NCBI GenBank assembly: GCA_010015675.1
Contig: ML977040.1
Coordinates: forward strand, 78,532-142,531
Direction: 5' to 3'
Length of the DNA stretch: 64,000 bases
Source of the DNA: Byssothecium circinans
Taxonomy: Eukaryota > Ascomycota > Dothideomycetes > Pleosporales > Massarinaceae
The notes beneath the pieces were generated by a model. It saw only the letters and a list, made by a program, of their open reading frames with translations. It was not told the DNA's origin and searched no databases. The translations under genes and the position numbers were made by a program. Position 1 is the first letter of the stretch. The number at the start of each line of letters is the position of its first letter. Below are positions 11,706-22,394 of this stretch, one piece after another.

Positions 11706-13154
11706 GGTGGGGTTGGGTATCTGGGTGTGTGTGTATGTGTGTACATCTACCTCGTCGAGGCAGCAATATCGGCACTGATTACCACATGCATGAGAGCAGA
11801 TGGGATTGTTGTTGAATGCGCTTGCTATGCAATGCAAAAGTTCTGGTCAGGCAAAAGCCAGTGTCGTCATCGCAGGCCAGGTACCCGCCTTGGCGCTTAT
11901 TCATTCGTCATCCTCGTCAATTCGTCCAGTCTGATCTACTTTTCAAAATCCAACGTTCTTCATCCCTCCCCATCATGCTTCTTGCTTTTGAACCGAGGAA
12001 AGATACATGTCATTATTCTTGAAATCCGCGCGGTGTCCGTCAATATCATTCTTGTCCATGGGCGTACAGGTACGCGCACGTCCCGTTTCAATCATCCGAT
12101 GAAACAAACAATCACCAACGATACAACGCCAAGTTGCTACACTGCCTCTTTTCCCAATTCACGTCAACCTTGAAAGAATACCCAGCAATGCTACTGTCGA
12201 TGGCCTGATGGAGACCATGGATCATTCATGCAACTGACAGCGCGCGGTGCTCAGTGTAAAGAGAGAAAAATGCTGCCACAATGGAGACTACCTATGGCTC
12301 AACCGCCGCGAGGAAGATAGACCATGACCAACCCAGTATCTGTACTCTTACCTGCACTTGTACAGCTGGTTAACGTCCGTCGCTAGAGTGACTCGGTACA
12401 AGGACAACAGAAACATGCCCGGAGAGGCCTTATCCTGGGCAATGATGGCTACTTCTCCGGCCAGACGCAGACGCATAGAGTCGGACTACGGGTACCGGTC
12501 CAGGTTTCTCCATTTCTTGGCTAATATACACACGATATTAGACACTCTATCACCGCCTATCCAGCCCTATACCCTGCTCCAAACCGCAAGAATACTGATT
12601 CTGACCATTCCACAATACTGTTTCCGCACGTAAATGTGCGCAAACACACTCTTCACAACTTGACTGGTCAAAAAAGCCCCAGCAATGTAGCGTGGCTCTC
12701 TTTAGGTTGTATACGTAAAAGACGTCACGTATAAGGTCCGTTAAAAGTTTAGCAAAGCCATGCAACCTGCTTGTTTAGAAAATATGCCTATTAACTCCTA
12801 CTCTAACGTCGTCTTTCCACGAGAGGCCAAGCATGTTCGTGCGAGAGCTCGCACCTAAGCCCTGCAGATCATTCGGAATATATCAGACAACCCGACGAGC
12901 CAACAACGCTCAACGACTAGTACAACTGTAATTCAAAAATACTGCCCCGCGCTCACCGGGTCCGGAAATTGTAGTCGCTATCCGCAATGCAGTATGTCTC
13001 CGCCCATGAGGTATAAGAAGAAAGCAACTCCTCACCTTACGGTAGGTTCTAGTACGGCATCAACTTCTCTTCTCTCCTTCACATCCTTACAACATCTAGC
13101 GTAGATCGCTTCAAACTCCGGCAGTTTTTCTCTTCTACGCCTCATTCAAACAAT
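11706..13154. promoter_or_regulatory. Divergent intergenic region, MFS / DJ-1-like gene
   Basis: About 1.45 kb between two head-to-head genes. It contains a TG-dinucleotide run near 11720-11745 and pyrimidine-rich sequence just before the DJ-1-like start (near 13060-13080). No coding frame convinces; both promoters presumably lie here. Confidence 0.5.
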
Positions 13155-14049
13155 ATGCGCGCCTCAACCTTCACCTCCCTCTTGGGAGCTCTTCCTGCTG
13201 TCCTCGCCATACCCAGCCAGCCGGCCATCACCAACACCACGAACCTCCCAGTTCACTTCGGACTCCTCGTCTTTCCTGGCTTCCAGGCTCTCGACGTTTT
13301 CGGTCCTATGGACGTTCTAAGTATAGCTTCACACCATCCACATCTCAATTTTCCGACGTTGCTAACACCCACCTAGATACCTTCGCCATGGTCTACAACC
13401 GCACCATGCACCTCTCGGTCATCTCCAAGACCATGGAACCTGTCTCCACCGTAATAAAAAAGACAACATCGATGAACATGTCGCACAGCAGCTTCGGCGA
13501 GAGCATCATGCCAACGACTACCATCCAAGCTCTTCAAAACAGTGGATGCCACAATTCGTCTGCCATGAAAATGGACCTCGACGTTTTGATCGTGCCTGGC
13601 GGTGGCGGTTCACGTGAGCCCATGACGGAGGAAATCGCCTTTGTCAAATCTCAGTTCCCAAAAGTGAAGCACATCATCTCCATCTGCACCGGTTCCACGA
13701 TCCTTGCTCGCGCCGGCCTCCTTGACGGGAAGAAGGCCACCACGAACAAACGTTCCTGGGAATGGGCAACCAGCACGGGGCCTAAAGTTAACTGTGCGTG
13801 CCCCTGTTCTCCCTAATATCCTCAGCTATACAATAACTAACATCATCCTTTGTAGGGCAACACACCGCACGCTGGGTTCGGGACGGAAATATCTGGACCT
13901 CTTCTGGTATCTCTGCAGGCATTGACGTCACTTACGCCTGGGTCGGTAACACTTACGGTGAGCCTGTGGCTGACTTCATTGCCAAGAGCTCTGAATACGA
14001 AAGGTGGGCGAACGCTACCAACGATCCTTTTGCGGCTATCTGGGGTTAG
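13155..14049 (+). CDS. Secreted DJ-1/PfpI family protein
   Basis: Exons 13155-13320, 13377-13793 and 13856-14049 (introns 56 and 62 bases) give 258 residues. A hydrophobic signal peptide (MRASTFTSLLGALPAVLA) precedes a DJ-1/PfpI fold: FGLLVFPGFQALDVFGPMDV at the N-terminus, the loop VLIVPGGGG, and the nucleophile elbow ISICTGSTILARAGLLDGK with the family cysteine. The C-terminal part includes WTSSGISAGIDVTYAWV. The subgroup resembles isonitrile-hydratase/ThiJ-like proteins rather than PARK7. Several potential N-glycosylation sites (NTT, NMS, NAT) fit passage through the secretory pathway. The substrate is not known; related fungal proteins are often annotated only as class I glutamine amidotransferase-like. 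All splice phases are consistent. Confidence 0.88.
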
Positions 14050-14478
14050 ACGGTATACAATCGGGGTTGGGGAACACTTTGATATCGAGCTAGCACGCTC
14101 TCTGCTCTTAGGCAGTCTGCTCGGTTCTAATGCTTTGGGTGTGGTGACTTTCACTTCTCGTAATTACTTTATAGATGCTTTGAATTAGATACCAAGGAGA
14201 CGCACATGAGACGAACGAAAATGAAATGATGTAAAGTGAGTCGAACACGGAAGTGTTACACGTCGCATTGGGTTCTAGTAAGGAATGCCACTTTCAAGCA
14301 TCATGGCGCCCGAGTCTTCTCCCCATGACCGTCTTCTCGCCGACCTACTTATACTTCATCCGTTGGAATCATCCACGAATCCACAGATAGTCACATGTAC
14401 TCGTGAATTTATCGTCCCTTTCATAACCCCACACTATCGCGTTATACCTCTACTCGACATAGCTTATAGCCCGCTTCA
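14050..14478. other. Convergent intergenic stretch
   Basis: 3' flanks of the DJ-1-like gene and of the small membrane-protein frame on the opposite strand. No motif or repeat seen. Confidence 0.45.
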
Positions 14479-14685
14479 TTAGCCCCACGGACTCCACTTG
14501 ATCTCCCTCGGCTTCGGCGCATTCGGGTCAACTACCGGTTTCGTCGTCAATTCGACCTCACCCCTCTCCCGCCTCTGCTTCCTCTTCGTAAAATTTGCCC
14601 AAAGTATGCCCGCGACCACGAAAATGAGGATTACGCCGAGAGGTACACCGATGCCTATTGAGGCTTTCGTTGTGAGACTCGGCAT
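14479..14685 (-). CDS. Hypothetical small single-pass membrane protein
   Basis: A 68-residue frame starting ATG at 14685 in the context CACAACATG, stop TAA at 14479-14481. It has one strong transmembrane segment (IGIGVPLGVILIFVVAGILW) followed by a basic stretch (FTKRKQRRERGE) and a Pro-rich tail, the arrangement of a single-pass protein with a cytosolic C-terminus. The segment resembles membrane anchors of fungal cell-wall sensor-like proteins, so it could also be the last exon of a longer gene whose upstream exons I could not join. No family is recognised. Confidence 0.42.
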   Translation of the reverse strand: MPSLTTKASIGIGVPLGVILIFVVAGILWANFTKRKQRRERGEVELTTKPVVDPNAPKPREIKWSPWG

Positions 14686-15648
14686 GTTGTGGAGGTATGT
14701 ATAAGGTGTGGGTTGAGGAATGAGAAGGTTCGACGGAGGGTTGCTGCCCCTCGAGAGGATGGAAGAAGGTCACTTTGGTAGAAAGATGGCGAGAATGGCG
14801 TTTAAGAGAAGTCGGGTTCTCGTTTGATTGAGGATGTCGCGTGAAGACCTGTTTCTTCGGTGTGAGCTTGTGTATTGGGTTTGCGGGGTGCGCTTGAAGA
14901 TGTGGCCAGTGATTGTGGTGATGTAGACCAAACGCGTGGAGGGCGTTGTACGTACCGTGATCTTCGGCTGTTTGAATTGCTCTCAACTCCACCCAAACTG
15001 CAAGACTGCGATGCGCACAACCGACAACATAGAAAGAGAGGAGTAGAAGAAAAAAATGTCTAAGGAGCCAAAGAAGCTTAAAGGCTACGTACGTGACCCG
15101 ATATCCATCTCGGCTTTCATCTCGTAATCTACCTCGAATATAATATCCGCGCCTTGCTCTCCGCGGCAGCTGTTAGGGAACAACTCAAATAAAGAACTTG
15201 CATGGCGAATCATAAGGCCTGCACTTCGCGACCAGGCAACCCATCTTGTCACCTTCCGGACTAGGCTTGGTGCAATCAGTAAAGCTTATCGACGGTAAGC
15301 GTACGCATGTGCTTGGCTCTGCTCTACGATGAAGTGAAGATGTCTTGGGAAACATGTCGCGAAGGGAGGATAGAGGAACGGGTCAATATTCGTCCTATGA
15401 GTATTGAGGTTTTTGGTGGAGGATCTGCATGTGGGCAAAGAGCGGCCCGATCGGTATTGGAGGTCCACTTACGCGGGCGCACGTGATACAGTCCGGCCCC
15501 CCGGATGTTGAGCTCAACCTCTTTACGCTCCTCCGTCCAACTTCGTCGCTCTACTCCATCCCCTTTCTCTCTCGACGTTTCACTCCTCTTAATTCGAGGT
15601 GGACACGGTGCTCATCCTCCCCTTCTCCATTGGTAAGGCGGCTAGCGC
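14686..15648. other. Gene-free stretch
   Basis: Upstream region of the small membrane-protein frame and overlapping short frames on both strands. I cannot support a gene, RNA or repeat. Confidence 0.4.
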
Positions 15649-16047
15649 ATGTTTGACAGTACCATACAGGCGGCCACTACAACCCGACGGCTAACACACA
15701 GCTTCCAGAACGGAATCCATCGTCCATACGAGAATGGGTATCCGCAGGGCTTATATAATCCTCTGGAGAGAATGATGCAAGCTTTTGGAAACCCCGACAT
15801 GGAGAAACGGCCGCTGGCTCTTGAAATTATAAAACCAGTTGTTGAGAGGTTGGACATCAAAGAGCTATTTACCAACGGCATTCATCACTGGGTCGCTAGT
15901 CCTTTCAGGGCATCATTAAGCAATTTACCTAGTCAACGGTACAGAAGGTGGTCTCGGCTTTATGGTGTTACAGAGTGCATGTACGACTTTCCAGTGTCCA
16001 CGGTCTTTCGAGCGTTCAAACCGTCATCAGGCCTCGCAATTGGTTGA
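15649..16047 (+). CDS. Hypothetical 132-residue frame
   Basis: A single open frame whose middle (LALEIIKPVVERLDIKELF) looks like an amphipathic helix-forming protein, but the ends are of low complexity and no family, signal or membrane segment is visible. It may be a remnant or an exon of a gene I could not complete. Kept only as a weak candidate. Confidence 0.22.
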   Translation: MFDSTIQAATTTRRLTHSFQNGIHRPYENGYPQGLYNPLERMMQAFGNPDMEKRPLALEIIKPVVERLDIKELFTNGIHHWVASPFRASLSNLPSQRYRRWSRLYGVTECMYDFPVSTVFRAFKPSSGLAIG

Positions 16048-16463
16048 ACAAAGACCACCTCACCGCTGGTGAGTCTACAGTAAGCGCAAGCCAACAACGA
16101 TGAGGGGAACGATATGAGTAGATGGTTAGCATGATGTGGCTACCTGAACTCCAACCGCAGTACAGGGTCCGCTGTCGCTTACGCATTCTGGCTTTTCGGG
16201 TTCTCCTCCTGAGTGAGACTATCCTCCTCAGCTTCCTTTTGTACGCCGTGTTTCCTTCTGTTTCTAGCACTTGAGTGGTGCGCAGGACTCGACCCTTCAT
16301 GTGGGGGCTCTGGTCAACTGGTACGTGTGCAGCTCACGGACTGTTGGTTCCTCATTTGGACGTCCCACTTGCCGTTTCGGCTCCCCGACCTTCACCCCCT
16401 CAATACCAAACCTTCCCTTCCTTTTTACTACGTCGCTCCTTCCACTCTCATAGCTGAATCAAC
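16048..16463. promoter_or_regulatory. Upstream region of the GT61 gene
   Basis: The last 100 bases are pyrimidine-rich (stretches of C and T near 16380-16450), common just upstream of fungal start codons. No TATA box is obvious and no coding frame is supported. Confidence 0.4.
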
Positions 16464-18172
16464 ATGAGAGCGCCACTCGCCCTCGACCTGAGGGTTCGAT
16501 ATCTCGGTCTATTCATCGGAATCGCAGTTTTCTGTGTTTCACTCTCCTGGCTCTATGGAGAAGAAGTAACTCCTGCCATTCCCCTTGGCTTCCATCGAGC
16601 CCATGGGAACTCGGAGTTGGTCCGTGTGGATACTGATCGCTGGAGGCAACACCTCACTCAACATGAGGCAAGTGCGACTGACGCGCAAGCTGTTCCGGTT
16701 TCTCGCTATATGTATCCGGTGAATTCATTCCCTAACCACTAACACAATTATAGAGTGCAACCTCTCAAGATTCCAAACCGCCTTCACTTTCCACCAGTCA
16801 ACCAGCACTGCCATCCATTTACTACTACGAGCGCCCTGAGCCTGAATCCTGCCGCAACACCTTCGGCCTAGGCTATCTCTACAACTTCCGCGACTCTGCG
16901 ACCCAGTACTGCACCGATGATGCTACATCGCCCATGACCTGCTTCAATACTCTTGCCCACACCTCTGAAAAAGAGAAGCACATCCATGACAACTTCTGCA
17001 TAGCGAGAAACGCCAAAGTCAAAGCAGCGACAAAGAAGGTTGAGCTCGGGTGTACGCTCAGGGAATTTAATGAAGAAGAGAAAGCGCGCGGTGTGTTGAA
17101 GCCCGATGATTTTCATGACTACGGCTGGTTTGATACTGGACCATTCATCACATTCGACCGGAGTATTGAGCTACAGAAAGCGATCCCGCACTGGGAATAT
17201 GCGCCTCCTCCTACAAAGCGAGATGGCAAGCCAAAAGCCAAGTTCACTATTCTTATGAACAGAGACGCGAACTCCTTTGGCCACAACTTCGCCGAAATCT
17301 CCTCCCTCATCCTAACCCTCGATATTGCCAAGATGACAGTTGATCCTAAGACTGCACAACCCTTCTTCAAGGACGGCGACGAAGAACACACCCAACTCAT
17401 GATCCTTGATGGTAAAGAAGACGGCCACTTTCTTGAGCTCTACTCCCTCGCCGCCAAACTCCCCGTTCGCAGAATCGAGCAGGTCGAAGAAGACGAAGAC
17501 CTAGGAACTATCATCTTGCCTCTGGCTGGGATCAGCAACCCCATGTGGCTCTGGCGCTGGACCTACCATGGCTGCCATGGGCAATGGGAATGGCTACGCG
17601 CCTTCCGCAACCGCGTGCTTGATCATTACGGTCTTCTCGATCATGCACCCCGAGGACCTCAACACCCCAAAGACGAATTCCAGCCCATAATTCTGAAGAA
17701 CTGGAATGAAAAATTAGTCGTGACAGTGATCGACCGTTATAAACAAAGCCGTGAACTCGTCAATCAAGACACCTGCATCGCTGCGCTCCAAGCAGCCTAC
17801 CCCGACATCGTAATCAATATCGCGCGCTTCAAACAACACACGTTCGCCGAACAGTTCAACATGACGCATAATACGGATGTACTTGTTGGTGTTCACGGTG
17901 CCGGGATGGTTCATACAGTGTTTCTGCGACCAAAGTCCGCGGTCGTGGAACTACAGCCTCAAGGCGTACAGTGGCAAGGGCATCGGAATGAGGCGAGTGG
18001 GTTGGATCTGCATTATTTCACCACGCATACGAAGCCTGTGGTTGAGGAGGGGAAGGAGCAGAACTGGCAAGTCGACAAAATGGAGATGGACCCAGAACAG
18101 TTTGTCAGGGTGGTAGGAACTGCGATTAGGAGTGTGTATAGTCATCGGAGTGATAACAGGGATATCGATTGA
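16464..18172 (+). CDS. Glycosyltransferase family 61 protein, type II membrane
   Basis: Two exons, 16464-16667 and 16754-18172, joined across an 86-base intron with a GC-AG boundary (AG|GCAAGT donor, branch CACTAAC, acceptor TATAG); 540 residues. Residues about 12-31 form a signal anchor (YLGLFIGIAVFCVSLSWLYG), so the catalytic part faces the Golgi or ER lumen. The C-terminal half shows the GT61 (DUF563) block around residue 448, VGVHGAGMVHTVFL, followed by VVELQPQGVQW; LMNRDANSFGHNFAEI starts the core. GT61 includes EGF-domain O-GlcNAc transferase, plant xylosyl- and arabinosyltransferases and fungal capsule xylosyltransferases; the donor sugar here is unknown. A 35-base GT-AG alternative intron near 16719 is also in phase but is implausibly short. 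Confidence 0.87.
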
Positions 18173-19245
18173 TTTGCTGAGGGGAGCATACACGTTATGG
18201 CATTTGTGTTTTTATGATGGGATTCCTTTCAATGTAAAGTATATATGGTTGGCGTTCTAGTTTCTGTATCTTATTAACTTCCACTCCCACATCCGCCCTC
18301 TCGTCTTCACCGACAGGTTCTAAACTGGTCAATAACACTTTCCTTCACTTTAACTCACCGAAATGAATTTAAGGATCTCCTCAATGGCAATCTCTATTGT
18401 AAACATTTGGGCGTCACAGCCACAGCTTGCAGATCGGCAGCCACACCCGCGCATCCCAAGCGATTAACATGCTTCAACTTAACCAAGACTCAAACTACGA
18501 CAGGGACATCCAGTCCTCGTAAACCTGACGCCATCACGGCACTTCAACATGCTTTGAGCCTTTTTACGATGCCGAAGCCTCCCAAGGTTGGGTTCCAATT
18601 CGCGTTTCATAGTGACCCTCGGTAGATTTGTTGAAGATGAGACGCGCATTGAGTGAGAAGAAAGCGCATTCGGCACGATAGAAGCCAACCTCTACAACCC
18701 TCACCACAACACCTCACTCTTTCCACTTCAAACACCCCATCATCTATCCCACGGCGAAACTATTCATCAAAAAAGCTCGGGAATCCAAAATATATTTCAC
18801 CGTGCCGCGTCAAAAGAAGTGAAAGATTTCGACATGAATCGCCCCCGGTTTTCATACATACCTGAAACGCCTCACGATGCCAACTACACCACAAGCTTGT
18901 AGGACATGGTCCAGCGCTCCACCTACCGAAAGCAAGAGACACATCAAGGCCCCGGAAACCCCCAAACACCCGGCTATGTCCCGCATGGAGTTTCCGGGTC
19001 TGTGGATACCCAGTAGGATTAGACGCCGCTCATGCGTTCCAGACATTAGATGTTAAGGGAGAGGAAGCCCTTCCATTTTCCCTCCAAGGAGAACTTCGCT
19101 TCTGACGATCCAGTCGCGATTCACGACGACTTCGATTTCGACTTCGACATTGAATATTCCAGCTGGTCTGCGACGGTGCTGCGTTGAACTGGCGCGCACT
19201 GGAAGACGCCCACTCACACGCTGAAGCTTAAAGAGAAGGAAAGCC
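18173..19245. other. Gene-free stretch
   Basis: Between the GT61 gene and the GPI-type gene. Only short frames in all six readings; no splice-consistent gene, RNA gene or repeat seen. Confidence 0.45.
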
Positions 19246-20570
19246 ATGCTCACCCTCGCCAAACTCATCTCCCTGCCAGTATGGCTCTCCACGCTCTTAA
19301 TAACGCACGCGCTCGCCGCCCCAGCCCAATCCACCGGCTTCATCGACGAAGACAAGAAGACGCAAAACCTAAACTTCGCCGCGATGCTAACAGGCGGCGA
19401 ATCCTGTTCGGACAAGCAACTCAAGGCGATAAAATCCGGCTTCGCAGACATGAACCTCCTCTTCGCCTCGGCGCAGAACCCCGATTTCGAGAATGGCGCT
19501 GTCGAGGTGGAGTTCTTTGGCCGTCCGACAAGGATAGCGAATTATACGGAGCTTATCACCGCGAATCTGCAACGCGCGATGCAGTATGGGGTGTTGAAAG
19601 ATGAGGTGATTGGAAATGGGACGAAGATGCCGGATATTCATGTTAGATGTGACGATCCGAATGACATGTGCGATGGTGGGAGGAATGGGAAACACAAGGT
19701 GTATAATATTGCGAATGCGCCGCATGTCAATTTCTGTAGGAGATATTTTGAGTTGGATGGGTTGGAGGAGAAGGTTGATGATCGCGCGGATGACGATGCG
19801 CCGAAGAGGCTGAATTTGTGGAAGTACTATAATCGAGGTATGTGAGCTGGGCAATCCTGCTAGCGGTAGGGTCCTGTGAGAAGGAAATGTGTAGTGGACA
19901 TCGAAGGGAATGCTGACGAAGAATAATCAGGCGCGGCATGGGCAAGGATGATCATGCATATTTCGGAAGTCGGACAAGCTGTCGTGGCGACAACAACACA
20001 GAATCGCGTGGAAAATGCTACGACGGAGTGGATAACAAACTATTCGTTAGGGCCCATGAACACATCTGTGCTGGCTGGAGTGCATGATGCAAAGCTTGAT
20101 ACGAATGGACCGAACAACATCCGCCTATTAAAGTACGCTTACGGCGTGACTCGTTCGAAGCTTCTCGCCTCATTGTCGACACAGGATCCGTACGATGCGG
20201 TGAATAACGCGGATAACTATGCTTTGTACGCCCTTGCGCGCTACGTTATGCAGCAAAAGGGTTTTTTCCCCAATATGCCGATTATGGATTTCGGAAACGA
20301 TATGGCGGTATTGACCAACGAGATGATACAGGACGGGGACAAGAAAAAGCAGGACTGCTTCGAGATGCCGGATGTCGTGTAAGTGCGCTTCTTCCGCGTG
20401 AGTGGGAGCGCTGGAGACTGACGATATGCAGGCCTTTGATGGTGGGAGTTAACCGGACAGGCGGTGCGTTGCCGTCATCGGCACCCGCGAGGGTTCGCAC
20501 TTGGAGTGGCCCGAGTATTGCTATGGTTTGTGTGGTTGCATCGATCCTGAGCATGTCTACGCTGGTTTAG
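19246..20570 (+). CDS. Secreted GPI-type protein, M35-like metallopeptidase fold without HExxH
   Basis: Exons 19246-19837, 19931-20378 and 20432-20570 give 392 residues. Residues 1-24 are a signal peptide ending LITHALAAPA. The body resembles deuterolysin-like (M35) or related secreted fungal metallopeptidases: a CSDKQLKAIKSGFADMN start, VNFCRRYFELD, and NADNYALYALARY at residue 290. Where the family has HExxH, this protein has H207-ISEV, so the catalytic Glu and second His are absent. The C-terminus has a small-residue region (GGALPSSAPARVRTW) then a hydrophobic tail (SIAMVCVVASILSMSTLV) ending the protein, the pattern of a GPI-anchor signal. Multiple NxT/S sites occur. It is probably a wall- or surface-attached non-catalytic member; the family call is by motif order only. 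Confidence 0.68.
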
Positions 20571-20973
20571 TGGAATAAGAGATAGTAGAAGACCGCAGAG
20601 AGAACGGCAATGAAGAAAGACCGATAGCAGAAGACACGCTTCGAGCGCGAAAGCGTATCGCTGGAAATTTATCACTGAGTGTATGTGACAACGTGAGAAA
20701 AGTGACGGTGAAGTTCAATGACGTAAATGATTTAAACGATGGATGAACATGGAGAGCAAACGAGAGGTGCCGTAGACAGGAATCGAAAGGAAGAAAGGGA
20801 GAAAAAAACAGGACCAAACAAAGTCTCTCATCTCCGATGAGAAGACTTCTCGAGCTGAGGCAAGAAGTGAAAGAGGGAGTGTGAAAAGAGAGTAGGGGAC
20901 GGAAAAGGGGGAAAGAATGAACCAGGAGGTCGGACGCATCAATTCGGTGCACCGCAATGGCCGAAGGACAAGT
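20571..20973. other. Convergent intergenic stretch, purine-rich
   Basis: 3' flanks of two convergent genes. The plus strand is markedly A/G-rich (GAAAGAGGGAGTGTGAAAAG near 20869). No gene seen. Confidence 0.45.
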
Positions 20974-22394
20974 TTAGTGAGTCGGAGAATGAGACCAGTG
21001 CCTCAGCATCTGGTCCAAAGCGTACCCCCATTCAGCGACAAACGCGTTCGTCAACTGAGTGACTCCATCTTTGGTCGGAGCTCGACCACCCCACATCGTC
21101 GGTTGGGAGGCTTGGTACTGGGCGTAGTACGGCAGCAATTGACTGACTAACGATTAGCATTATAAAGCCAGCCTTGCCTTCAGATAAACTTACTCAGATC
21201 GCACCTTAGCCAAGACGAGCCAACAAAAGTTCCAGCTTCGGTTGCTTTCGGGGTCGGAGTAAACTCGTCGTTTGGCTTCTTCCACGCACTCAGAGCTAGG
21301 GCAAGGGATCAGTATATGAACAGATCGAGGGACAAAATCAAGCACCACGGTATCTTGGGAATTTACCTAAATGGATAGTTCTTTGTGAGACCGCGAAGTT
21401 CGGTCAAAAGTGAATTGGAATTGACGTAGTAGGACCCTGCATTCAATATCAGTCACATAATCGCTAGAGGCTGGCAAGGGCGTCATACAAGCTGCTGTCA
21501 TGGGGGCTGAGACATCCGAAGATCCCAGCACTGCGAATGCCTTCTCGATGCGGCGGAGTTCGACTAGTGTGTTTATTTGATGCGTGTTCAGAGCCTGAAT
21601 CAATTGCTCCTTTTCCGCCTGTGGCTTGTTAGCATATCAATTCGTCCGAGGATGGAATAGGTGCTCATGATACTGACCGCTGTTATTCTTCCCGATCCTG
21701 ACATGTTTTGGAAAGAGGGGACTCCGTAACTTCGTGCTGGAGGATTGCTATAGACACTGTACGCAGAACCGGCGGAGCTAGCAGAATATACAGACATCAA
21801 GTCTCGTCCCGATAACAGTCGCTGGAGCGCTGGGTATCTTCCTGCAGATGTTGTTGGCACGGATAGCCCAGGGGAACGAAACTCGGAGTCTTAGGTGTCT
21901 TCTCTTGCGGGATTGGTAAAAGTTGGTGCAAGGAGCAGATCAGTTGCCTCGCCTCCTATGGACGTCGGCCTTGATAGTGTGAAGGAAGCGCCAGGTGTTT
22001 TCGTGTTAGGTCTGTAAGTTAACGCACCAGAAATTCTCGTCTCGACAGAGGACGTGGATGGTACTGGAAAAGACGATGAAGTTTGATCCTACGGTGATGG
22101 GTTTATTACAAGAGAATGGGTCTCCGTCATATATATATACTCCATCTACGAGGCCTGTGCAATCGATCGGTATAAACCAGATTCTTAGAGGCTGAGGTAG
22201 CAATCAGGTGAAACCCTTACAATCAGTTGCCAAGATAGCGCGGATGAGTGAGTAGCTAAGCGAAGGAACGTCCGGTGCCACTATGTCATGAAGTCGTCTG
22301 AGTCTGGAGGTGTTGAGGACGAGTTGGGAAATGAAGGGGCTGTACACGAAGTAGAGTAAGGAGAGACCCGAATCTTACCATAGACACCCGGCAT
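20974..22394 (-). CDS. Orphan seven-exon gene
   Basis: Best model on the minus strand: 22394-22379, 22280-22221, 21889-21678, 21618-21489, 21436-21367, 21295-21194, 21142-20974. Every join has GT-AG ends and keeps phase (759 bases, 252 residues). The protein starts MPGVYGVAPDVPSLSYSLI, has a Ser/Tyr-rich middle (LMSVYSASSAGSAYSVYSN), a helical stretch (QALNTHQINTLVELRRIEKA), and ends with FVAEWGYALDQMLRHWSH. No signal peptide, membrane segment or known domain is evident. The third intron, counted from the start codon (22220-21890, 331 bases), is unusually long and contains a splice-consistent cryptic exon that would bring in an in-frame stop. Exons 4-7 are more secure than the first two. Confidence 0.6.
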
